Of a DNA stretch of 18,878 nt, positions 1-7,300 are shown one piece after another. Origin of the DNA: Bacteroidia bacterium (GTDB lineage: Bacteria > Bacteroidota > Bacteroidia > Flavobacteriales > Flavobacteriaceae). The position numbers and the translations under genes are program-made. The notes under the pieces were generated by a model, which was not told the DNA's origin, did not search any database, and was given only the letters and a program-made list of their open reading frames with translations. The stretch's first letter is position 1. Each line of letters begins with the position of its first letter. The stretch spans positions 1-18,878 of the forward strand of contig JAHHLF010000055.1 in assembly GCA_018679315.1 (NCBI GenBank), written 5' to 3'.

Positions 1-40
1 ACAGCCCTCTGAATATCTCTAATTTATGCTCGTGTGCCAT
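1..40 (-). CDS. Cytochrome c oxidase subunit IV-like protein, N-terminal fragment
   Basis: Only the first 13 codons are in the window, reading MAHEHKLEIFRGL from an ATG at 38-40; the rest lies beyond the left edge. It starts 21 nt after the stop of the long subunit III gene, on the same strand. In Flavobacteriia the gene after the two subunit III genes is usually the small membrane subunit IV of the caa3-type oxidase, and such proteins often begin with a similar His-rich, charged stretch before the first membrane helix. Start, strand and position are seen directly. The identity rests on context and the short N-terminus, so it is likely but unproven. Confidence 0.6.
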   Translation of the reverse strand, partial: MAHEHKLEIFRGL

Positions 41-61
41 GCAGCAAATCTAATTTTAATA

Positions 62-1036
62 TTATACCAAATAGAAGAATGTAAATACGAATACCCACAC
101 CAGATCTACAAAGTGCCAGTACAATCCCACTTTTTCAACCATTTCATAGTGCCCTCTCCTCTCATAGGTTCCAATGATGATATTGAAGAAAATGATGACG
201 TTTATAACGACACCGGAAAAAACGTGAAAACCGTGGAAGCCTGTTATAAAGAAAAAGAAATCAGCGAATAACCGACTTCCATATTCATTGCGTATAAGGT
301 TGGCTCCTTCTACCACGCGCACGGCATCATTTACTTTCTCAAGGCTTTCTGCCCTGCTTAAAAGTGTTTTTTCTCCTTCCTCATTGATGGTTTCCGTACG
401 CACTAAAATGTTGTTGTCTGCTTTTAAACCAGTAATTACTTCATTTACGCTATAAGTGGTAAGTGCCGACTCATCTTCAAACCAAACGCCTTCATTCTTT
501 AATTGTGTTACGCGCGCCTCATCCAGGGCAGTCGCAAAATCTGCCAGCGCAGCCCGTTCTCCGGTATCGGCTTTTACAAATTGTAAAATTCTTCCGCCTT
601 TTGTTTCCAGGGCTCCATAATCGCCCTTGATAAAAGTTGCCCATTCCCAAGCCTGTGACCCGACGAAAATAAGTCCGCCAATAATGGTCAGGAACATATA
701 GATTATCACTTTCTTTTGCATCATACGGTGTCCCGCATCAACTGCAAGTACCATAGTAACCGACGACATGATCAGAATAAAGGTCATGAAGGCCACATAG
801 TACATCGGGTAATTTCCGTGGAAAAAGGGAACGTGGGTAAAAACTTCATCTGCAATAGGCCAGGTCTCAATAAACTTGAATCTGGAAAAGCCATAGGAAG
901 CCAAAAATCCTGAGAAGGTCAGAGCATCTGAAACAATAAAAAACCACATCATCAATTTGCCATAACTGGCACCGAGAGGGCGATTGCCGCCTCCCCAGAC
1001 ATTTTCTTCAGACACCGATGAAACCGTAGAATCCAT
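62..1036 (-). CDS. Cytochrome c oxidase subunit III, long form with soluble insert
   Basis: A 324-residue heme-copper oxidase subunit III, an integral membrane subunit of the terminal oxidase that reduces O2 to water. Hydrophobic helices lie near residues 27-48, 78-99, 110-128, 258-288 and 303-323. Family signatures include GSQAWEWATF (126-135), GFHGFHVFSG (266-275) and GLYWHFVDLVWVFVF (304-318). Residues about 138-256 form a hydrophilic, charged insert between helices that the short paralogue just upstream lacks. I believe similar long forms occur in other Bacteroidota. The ATG at 1034-1036 leaves about 26 residues before the first helix. It follows the short subunit III gene after 100 nt, and the subunit IV fragment follows it. 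The catalytic subunits I and II are not in the window. Confidence 0.93.
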   Translation of the reverse strand: MDSTVSSVSEENVWGGGNRPLGASYGKLMMWFFIVSDALTFSGFLASYGFSRFKFIETWPIADEVFTHVPFFHGNYPMYYVAFMTFILIMSSVTMVLAVDAGHRMMQKKVIIYMFLTIIGGLIFVGSQAWEWATFIKGDYGALETKGGRILQFVKADTGERAALADFATALDEARVTQLKNEGVWFEDESALTTYSVNEVITGLKADNNILVRTETINEEGEKTLLSRAESLEKVNDAVRVVEGANLIRNEYGSRLFADFFFFITGFHGFHVFSGVVINVIIFFNIIIGTYERRGHYEMVEKVGLYWHFVDLVWVFVFTFFYLV

Positions 1037-1068
1037 AAAATAAAGTTATCGAGTTAGTTAAGTCCTAG

Positions 1069-1076
1069 CAAATTTA
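1069..1076 (-). promoter_or_regulatory. Possible internal -7 element before the long cox3 gene
   Basis: The minus strand reads TAAATTTG, a full match to the Bacteroidota -7 consensus TAnnTTTG, ending 32 nt before the ATG of the long subunit III gene. The 100 nt gap between the two subunit III genes is large for this otherwise tight operon, which would leave room for a secondary promoter. I see no TTG at the usual -33 distance, so it may be chance in an AT-rich stretch. Confidence 0.3.
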
Positions 1077-1136
1077 CATTTTTTTTATCCACATAAAAGC
1101 CCGTTCTCCATAGAAAACGATCAGATAGCCTCTTCC

Positions 1137-1718
1137 TTATTTAAAGAAATAAAAAAAGAGGATCAAATAGACCCATAACAAGTCTAAGAAATGCCAGAAG
1201 GTGGCTCCTAACTCCATCCCGAGCATATTACTTGAGCTGTATTTATTTCGTACTTGATTTATAACAACTACCAATAAAGAAATTAATCCTGCCACTACAT
1301 GGACAACATGGACCATAGCGATAAGGTAGATATATGACATCGTGATATTACTGGTAGGCCCAGTAAAATAATAACCCTGGTCTACGATCTGTGAAAACCC
1401 AAGGAACTGTAGTGCAATAAAAACCAATCCTAGAACGAGGGTAATAGCCAGAAACATAGTAGTTGGACTGTGCTGATCTTTTTTGCGCGCTTTTAGTGCG
1501 GCTATATAGGTCAGGCTGCTCAGTATAATGATCGCAGTGCTGTAAAAGAATGCTGAGGGCAGTTCCAGATCATTAAGCCAGTCTTTGCGAGAGCTACTCA
1601 CTATAAATGCACTGGTCCAGCCTGCAAAAGCCATGAGCAGGCTAATGATCCCGAACCAAAGCATCATTTTCTTTGCTCGAATATTTTTCTCTTTAGGAGT
1701 GCCTTGTGTTAAGTCCAT
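1137..1718 (-). CDS. Cytochrome c oxidase subunit III, short form
   Basis: A 193-residue heme-copper oxidase subunit III with five predicted membrane helices, at about residues 18-40, 57-76, 89-107, 129-153 and 173-192. The C-terminal block GATFWHFLDLLWVYL (171-185) is the conserved helix ending of the family, and MVHVVHVVAG (135-144) corresponds to the His-rich helix. It has the five-helix core without the large soluble insert of its downstream paralogue. The start is the ATG at 1716-1718, 3 nt after the cyoE stop, so the two are almost certainly co-transcribed and probably translationally coupled. Adjacent unequal subunit III genes are usual in flavobacterial oxidase operons. The family call is firm; which copy joins which oxidase complex cannot be told from sequence. 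Confidence 0.92.
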   Translation of the reverse strand: MDLTQGTPKEKNIRAKKMMLWFGIISLLMAFAGWTSAFIVSSSRKDWLNDLELPSAFFYSTAIIILSSLTYIAALKARKKDQHSPTTMFLAITLVLGLVFIALQFLGFSQIVDQGYYFTGPTSNITMSYIYLIAMVHVVHVVAGLISLLVVVINQVRNKYSSSNMLGMELGATFWHFLDLLWVYLILFFYFFK

Positions 1719-1721
1719 CTT

Positions 1722-2621
1722 CTATACAAATTTATCAATAACAAAAACTATTTGCATAAGGGTGATATAGCTCACACTAGCCAGCATAAGTTTTCGCGCA
1801 GTTTTATTATCTCTTTTCTGATACAATTGAAAGGCAAAGACAAGCATTATCATACCCATTAGCCCAATTAAAATGGCACCTCCAAGAGACAAATGAAGTC
1901 TGCCTGTTATGCCTAAAGCCGGAATAAGAGAAATCACGATCATCCAGAGTGTATACATAATGATCTGTATGAGCGTTCCCTTATTCTTTTCCCCTGTAGG
2001 CAGCATTTTGAATCCGGCTTTCTTGTAATCGTCGTCTAGCATCCATGCCAAGGCCCAAAAATGTGGGAATTGCCAAAAGAACTGGATCATAAATAAGGTT
2101 CCGGGTTCAATGTCAAATTCATTAGTCGCGGCCACCCAACCCAACATAAAAGGTATGGCCCCGGGTATGGCTCCAACGAATACCGATAGAGGTGTTACTT
2201 TTTTTAGCGGGGTATATGCACATATATATAAAATTATGGACAGGGCGCCGAAAAAGGCAGTTTTTGGGTTCAAAAAGTAGAGGCTTACAATCCCGAGAAT
2301 CGTCAGCACAGAGGCAATGATAAGGGCTGTTTGTGCACTCATTCGCCCCGCAGGCAATGGCCTGTTCCGGGTTCGATCCATAATGGCATCTTCCCTGCGC
2401 TCAATAACCTGGTTAAACGCATTGGAAGCGCCCACCATGCAATATCCACCAAACCCCAGTAACACCAAGGGAAACCATTCTACCTGTATTGCCCCTAACA
2501 AGTAGCCTGCAATTGCCGAAAAAACAACAGAGAGCGAAAGCCGATGCTTAGTGATCTCTTTTAAGTCCTGGAAGGATAGCGAAGTTGTTGTTTTTTGAGC
2601 CGTGCTAAGAGCAGATTTCAT
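1722..2621 (-). CDS. cyoE: Protoheme IX farnesyltransferase (heme O synthase)
   Basis: A 299-residue member of the UbiA prenyltransferase superfamily that adds a farnesyl group to the heme B vinyl to make heme O, the precursor of heme A in aa3/caa3 oxidases. The prenyl-diphosphate and Mg-binding region is visible as NAFNQVIERREDAIMDRTRN (67-86), with the acidic pair at D78 and D82 followed by the typical RNRPLP. Other CyoE/CtaB marks are YTPLKK and the later acidic DDDYKKAGFKMLP loop. About nine hydrophobic segments are visible. The length is normal for the family. It is the first gene of the oxidase operon, starts at an ATG (2619-2621) and has a good promoter 17 nt upstream. Pairing with subunit III genes fits cofactor supply for the same enzyme. 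Confidence 0.96.
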   Translation of the reverse strand: MKSALSTAQKTTTSLSFQDLKEITKHRLSLSVVFSAIAGYLLGAIQVEWFPLVLLGFGGYCMVGASNAFNQVIERREDAIMDRTRNRPLPAGRMSAQTALIIASVLTILGIVSLYFLNPKTAFFGALSIILYICAYTPLKKVTPLSVFVGAIPGAIPFMLGWVAATNEFDIEPGTLFMIQFFWQFPHFWALAWMLDDDYKKAGFKMLPTGEKNKGTLIQIIMYTLWMIVISLIPALGITGRLHLSLGGAILIGLMGMIMLVFAFQLYQKRDNKTARKLMLASVSYITLMQIVFVIDKFV

Positions 2622-2638
2622 TGGAAATTATAAGGTTG

Positions 2639-2669
2639 CAAAGATACGGTCCAAGCCCGTTTAATCCAA
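2639..2669 (-). promoter_or_regulatory. Promoter of the cyoE-cox operon
   Basis: On the minus strand TTG (2667-2669) is followed after 20 nt by TATCTTTG (2639-2646), matching the Bacteroidota primary sigma consensus TTG - about 20 nt - TAnnTTTG. It lies between the tonB terminator and the cyoE ATG and predicts a leader of roughly 10-13 nt. Confidence 0.75.
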
Positions 2670-2693
2670 TGAAATAAGAAGGATTATCCCTTC

Positions 2694-2723
2694 AAAAAAA
2701 AATCCCGGCACTGAGGCCGGGAT
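2694..2723 (-). terminator. Rho-independent terminator after tonB
   Basis: Read on the minus strand, an 8-bp GC-rich stem (ATCCCGGC at 2702-2709 pairing with GCCGGGAT at 2716-2723), with a 6-nt loop, is followed directly by a run of eight or nine T. It lies 17 nt after the tonB stop and before the cyoE promoter, separating the two transcription units. Confidence 0.9.
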
Positions 2724-2740
2724 CTAAGAACTGAATTTTT

Positions 2741-3445
2741 TTACTGCAGCTTAAAGGTGATCGGGATACTAAAGGGAACCCGTACTGGTCTGCCTCTTTG
2801 TTTACCAGGTGTCATCCTTGGAAGCTTTTGTATAATACGAAGCGCTTCTGCTTCTAAATTTTTATCGGGTCCTCTGTATCGAATATTACCGATAGAGCCG
2901 TCTTTTTGAATGGTGAACATCACACTTACGCGTCCCTGGATTCCCATTTCCTGAGCTATTTCAGGGTAGCGGAAGTTCTTTCTAATATGTTTTTGGATCA
3001 TTTCATTAAAACATGCACGCTTATCGCTGGCGCCTTCACAGCCTGGAAAAACGGGTACATCTTCGATCACTGCAAATGGAACATCAATGTCAAGGTCTTC
3101 TTCTTCAACCTCTACATCCTCCACTTCCATGACTTCTTCTTCCTGACTCGTTTCAGTAGATTCTATCACAGTTTCTTCCACTTCCTCTTCATCTTCAACA
3201 ACTTCGATCACTTCGGGCGCTGCCGGTGGCGGTGGTGGTGGTGGCGTTTTGATCTGCTCAGTTAATGGCACCTCTTCATCCAAGTCATCTTCCACAGACA
3301 AAGCAATGTCATAATCACTGGTTTTATCATAGGTTTTCCATTCAAGGGCACCGTAAACCAATCCCATAACTATGGCAAGACCCAATACAAAATAGAGTGA
3401 GCTGTTCTTTCTTAGATCGGCTTTTGGATTCTTTTTCAGTTCCAT
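2741..3445 (-). CDS. TonB energy-transducing protein
   Basis: A 234-residue TonB-family protein that passes proton-motive-force energy from ExbB/ExbD to outer-membrane TonB-dependent transporters. Residues 1-14 are basic and cytoplasmic, 16-34 form the single membrane anchor, and 68-74 are seven consecutive prolines. Residues 81-122 are almost all acidic or beta-branched. The C-terminal TonB fold covers about 150-234, including RYPEIAQEMGIQGRV (159-173) and the final VPFSIPITFKL. Two cysteines (C136, C145) flank the start of the C-terminal domain and might form a disulfide. The short acidic spacer replaces the Lys-Pro/Glu-Pro repeats of proteobacterial TonB and is common in Bacteroidota. No exbB or exbD is adjacent. 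It follows the VanZ-like gene after 67 nt without a convincing promoter of its own, so it may be the last gene of that unit. Many flavobacteria carry several tonB copies, so no specific symbol is given. Confidence 0.92.
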   Translation of the reverse strand: MELKKNPKADLRKNSSLYFVLGLAIVMGLVYGALEWKTYDKTSDYDIALSVEDDLDEEVPLTEQIKTPPPPPPPAAPEVIEVVEDEEEVEETVIESTETSQEEEVMEVEDVEVEEEDLDIDVPFAVIEDVPVFPGCEGASDKRACFNEMIQKHIRKNFRYPEIAQEMGIQGRVSVMFTIQKDGSIGNIRYRGPDKNLEAEALRIIQKLPRMTPGKQRGRPVRVPFSIPITFKLQ

Positions 3446-3512
3446 GCTTCTATAATTTAGTGAATGCTAATTTAATTATTCTTTCGGGATAATCGCAATA
3501 AATTTAGGGTTT

Positions 3513-3893
3513 TTAACGAAGTCCCCGACCGGCAATGGCCTTAAGTACAAGCACTCCCAAGAATACCCCTGTTGTATTCGCTAAAACATCCCAAATTTCC
3601 CACCAACGATTTACAGGCAGGACTTTCTGTAATACCTCAATAAGTATGCCGTATCCAATGAGAAGTAAACCAAGAATTAGCATGCGGCTATTCCGGGCTT
3701 TTTTATCTTTTCCGAAGAGGTAGTACATTCCTCCTGTGATCATCAAGACGGTGTATGCCCCAAGGTGCATAAGCTTGTCAATAAAAGAGATCTTTAAATC
3801 GGGTACCCTGAATTCCAATTCTATCAGGCTCATCACTGTGATAAGAGCGAGAAATAGATAAAAAGCAATCCCAAAGATTTTGTGCCTACGCAC
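3513..3893 (-). CDS. VanZ-like family membrane protein
   Basis: A 126-residue protein with four predicted membrane helices (about 5-24, 42-61, 70-90, 104-119). The family signature is seen as EVLQ (86-89) followed by RWWEIWDVLANTTGVFLG (96-113), the conserved E-Q, R-E-WD-AN-G pattern of VanZ-like proteins. The founding member confers low-level teicoplanin resistance by an unknown route; most short homologues have no known function, so none is assigned. The start is a GTG at 3891-3893, inside the end of gcvH, giving an 8-nt overlap and probable translational coupling. The next in-frame Met (residue 21) would remove most of the first helix, which favours the GTG. As far as I recall, gcvH followed by a VanZ-like gene is a recurring flavobacterial arrangement. 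Confidence 0.85.
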   Translation of the reverse strand: MRRHKIFGIAFYLFLALITVMSLIELEFRVPDLKISFIDKLMHLGAYTVLMITGGMYYLFGKDKKARNSRMLILGLLLIGYGILIEVLQKVLPVNRWWEIWDVLANTTGVFLGVLVLKAIAGRGLR

Positions 3894-4266
3894 CTATCAG
3901 TTCTTTGTATTCCGCATCCGATAGTAATGATTCCAATTCTGAAGGATCTCCTATTGACATCTTAATCATCCAGCCTTCCCCGTATGGGTCGGAATTCACC
4001 TTTTCTGGTTCCTCTTCCAGTGATTCATTGAATTCAACTACGGTGCCGGTGATGGGTGCAAAAAGGTCAGATACCGTTTTTACCGCTTCTACTGTACCAA
4101 ATATCTCCTCCTGACTTAAATCTTCGTCCAGGGTTTCTACTTCCACAAACACAATATCACCCAATTCCCCCTGGGCAAAATCTGTAATGCCAATAATGGC
4201 TACATCACCTTCAATTTTAACCCATTCATGGTCTTTGGTATATTTTAATTCGGATGGAATATTCAT
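3886..4266 (-). CDS. gcvH: Glycine cleavage system H protein
   Basis: The 126-residue lipoyl carrier of the glycine cleavage system. It shuttles the aminomethyl group between the P, T and L proteins, which together break glycine into CO2, NH3 and a methylene-tetrahydrofolate unit. The lipoylation motif is visible as GTVEAVKTVSDLFAP (57-71) with the acceptor lysine at K63. The N-terminal KYTKDHEWVK (8-17), GITDFAQGELGDIVFVE (26-42) and the C-terminal GEGWMIK (96-102) are all standard. The length matches the family and the ATG is at 4264-4266. The P and T genes are not nearby, so the system is dispersed, as is usual in this phylum. It has its own promoter and overlaps the VanZ-like gene at its 3' end. 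Confidence 0.97.
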   Translation of the reverse strand: MNIPSELKYTKDHEWVKIEGDVAIIGITDFAQGELGDIVFVEVETLDEDLSQEEIFGTVEAVKTVSDLFAPITGTVVEFNESLEEEPEKVNSDPYGEGWMIKMSIGDPSELESLLSDAEYKELIGA

Positions 4267-4278
4267 GTCACAGCTGTT

Positions 4279-4293
4279 TTTGCGTTGCGCAAA
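4279..4293. repeat. Dyad at the gcvH transcription start
   Basis: Perfect 6-bp inverted repeat, TTTGCG and CGCAAA, separated by 3 nt. It shares 4 nt with the gcvH -7 element and would cover the predicted start of transcription. Its position suits a small operator or a short 5' hairpin; the function is inferred only. Confidence 0.4.
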
Positions 4294-4320
4294 TGTAACA
4301 GATTCTCAATGGTATTTCAA
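4290..4320 (-). promoter_or_regulatory. Promoter of gcvH
   Basis: On the minus strand TTG (4318-4320), 20 nt, then TACATTTG (4290-4297), a full match to the Bacteroidota pattern and with the same spacing as the cyoE promoter. It lies 23 nt upstream of the gcvH ATG, in the 79-nt gap after sprA. I see no terminator for sprA in that gap, so read-through from sprA may add to this promoter. Confidence 0.75.
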
Positions 4321-4345
4321 GCCTCTAATTAGTTTTCGGAAGCCT

Positions 4346-7300
4346 TTAGTTCCCGAAATTATAACGCAAGGTAAATCCGGTGTTGATCGTGGTTTGAGGA
4401 AATGCCGTGGAAACAGCAAATTTAGAGAAGGAATGGTCGTAGAAAAAGAGGGCATTAAGATTTTTACTCAGGGCATAATCTGCGGTGAATTTGATAGAGA
4501 ACAGGTTCTGGCCAGATGTGATCTGGTTGTCATCAATATCCAGGTTGCGGATTATGGTAATATTATCCCTCAGGGTAAGATCTGCCTTTAAATTCAGGTC
4601 TCCTTTTAGCCGCTGTTTCTCACCTCCGATATTTGTGACGAAAGTCACATCCTTAAATCTATACCCGAGACCTAGGGTGTACTCCTTCCCGTTGATCTCT
4701 GTCAATAAGTTGTTATCAAAACTCATAGACAGCGCCCTGTCTCTTCTAAGTTCTGCGAGGATACTCAAAGAATTTTTCATCTCGAAATCCAGTCGGACCA
4801 AGGGATTGAACTGATCCGTCAACACTACATTATTATACAAGGTTTCCGGCTCAAAGTCCTGATTTTCGATATTGATCGGGGTATTCTGTCGCTCCAGGTT
4901 TGTCTGAAAGGAATTGATACTGTACGATGCCCGATACCCATGACTCACAGAGAACCTTTTAAATTTCTTCCTAAACCACTTATTCTTCATCAGGCCGGTA
5001 TACTTGATGTTCCAGTTGGGGATAGGGATCTGACGAAAAGCATCCATATTCACCCGGTTAACATCCTGACCTGTATAGGCTGCAAAGAATGCAGGCAGTA
5101 AGACATCCTGACTGGTTTTACCGTATCGTATTGGGAAACCATCAGCATCTAAACCTTCATCCGGACTGTTCCTGTCTGACAGGAGTCGGTTTGCAATGAC
5201 GATCCTGTTACTTTTAAAGGTGTCAAAGTTCTCGGAGCTTGTCTCATCACTCTGACTAAAAGCTGTACCCAGCATTACCGTAGAAATACTGAAGTTCCCA
5301 AGCGTGTTTGGTGTGAGCTGAAGATATTCACCATCTTCAACCCGATAATTTTCCTGAAGCGTACTCGAGTATTGTCTGTCTGCAACCAGGTCGATAGTCA
5401 GGTCCTGAACGGGCTGGGCAGTGGCTGTAATGTTTAATTGGGTTGTTTTACGCTGAACAAATTGTTCATTGAATTCAGGAAAGACTGTCAGCCATCCATT
5501 GCGCGCAGCTTCAAATCGTACATCTGCCTGGCTTCCGAAGACAAATCCTAATGTTGGCCTGGTTGTTCCGATAAAGCCTATAGATTGGGTATAACCAGGG
5601 AGTACAGTTCCATTGTTTTCACTGTAGTTCACATTAAGGCGCTTTACCATGGTTATAATGTCTATTGCCGTGTTTGCCAACTTGCTTTTCTTTTTGGTTC
5701 CTGACCCATCTCGTGGATTTCCAGCCTTATCTGTCCGCACCGGTGCAGATGTTGCTCCGGCCTTTCCTTTTGAGCTGGTTAATCCGATCATCTCATAAAA
5801 TCTCGGCATGCTCAAGGCTGCCGTCAAGGTGTGTGTGTTGGCATTTTGAACTGTATTGATGCGCTCTCCAGTTACTTCCCTGATAGCATCACCACCCCGT
5901 TGCCAATCGAAGTTACTGGTATAGGTATACTGTGCATTGATAAAAGAGAGTGCCGGGATCTTACTAAAAGGGATCTCATAATTGATCTGCATTTGTTGCG
6001 CATGCCTATTGGGCTCCCCGGAATCGAAGAATCCATTCCAGATATTGAGCTCCCGGTTTATTGCCGAAGCCGGATCATTCGGATCGTCCAAATAATTTCT
6101 GATGATATTGTTGTTGGAGGCGGTCAGGTTGAGTCGCAATGATTCCGTGATACTATAGTTAAGGGCATACTGCCAATTAAATAAATAATTGCGCTGCTGC
6201 AGTAAAGGCAACTGCAAGCTCTCTACACCGGGTTCGAGGACATCCCTGAATCGCTGTTGGTTGAACTGTCGATTAACGTCGGATTGCACCGAAATACTGG
6301 CAGGCAAGAGATTAAAATTTAAGTCCTTTAACCATTGCCAGTACTTTCCTGTCAGAATAGAGTCGTTCTTCTTAAAGGGAGCAATGGGAGCCGGTTTAAA
6401 ATTGTGGTTGTACACAAAGCCTGTTTTGACACTTTGATCTCGCAGATTGGCGATCTCAAAATCACGATGATCCGTTTCGTTATAAGAGAAATTAAAGGTG
6501 AAATTCTCAACGTCGTAGAAATTCGCATCGGCCTCTTCCCCTCTGTTCTTTCGCACGCCTATAAGATTTACGCTTGTCCTCTTTGTATAGTCCTCGGCTT
6601 GCTCCTTAATAGCATCTGCTTCTGCCGGCGTTGTAGCTGCAGCAATACGGTCGTCCAGTCTAAGGTCGTCGTATACGGGATCGAATTCCGGGGTGATCAA
6701 TTGTTCAGAAATACCGTAGTTAAACGGTATCTGCAAATTCCATTTTGTGGGTAACAATTGCCCTATTTCTACATTGGTTACTACATCGTAAGCAATCGCA
6801 TCTTCACGGGCACGCTCGTTTGGCATTTGGTCTATGGCACCAAAACCGGATGTACTTTGATTTCCCGTGGCAGTTATATTTGCAAAATCGGCCATGTTGG
6901 CGTCGATGGCCGCTACAGCAGCCCATCCACCGTTATTATCCAATCCGGACAATCTCAATTCATTAAACCATACCTCACCACGAGCCGGAATGTTATCAAT
7001 ATTCTTTACCCCAACCATCATGCTTCGTATCGAACCTAATGATGGGTTACCGCGCAATCCTATACGCATTTGACCTGGCGTCCTGGGATCAAATTCATTG
7101 ACTGGGGTCACCTCCCCACCGGAGATCTCGTAATAAACCACCTGGTCAAGGGTTTGATCTGCTATTCCCTGTGATTTTATTTGTTTGAGGTCCTCCAGGG
7201 CTATGTTTAACTCATTTAATTCCGGCCATACCTCTTCAGCACTATTTGCCGTGAAAGGGGTTAGCTGTAACGGTACTTCGATCTGATAGTAATTCTCCGA

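Noticed and set aside
3222..3246. GGTGGC/GGTGGT-type short tandem repeat
   Set aside because: It encodes the seven-proline run of TonB; low-complexity coding rather than a separate repeat element.
2906..3265. Plus-strand open frame opposite tonB
   Set aside because: It is the mirror of the acidic and poly-proline TonB coding region, has no protein-like pattern and no promoter.
3446..3512. Possible promoter for tonB (TAAATTTA or TAATTAAA)
   Set aside because: Neither matches TAnnTTTG fully, and no well-spaced TTG accompanies a better element; the stretch is simply AT-rich.
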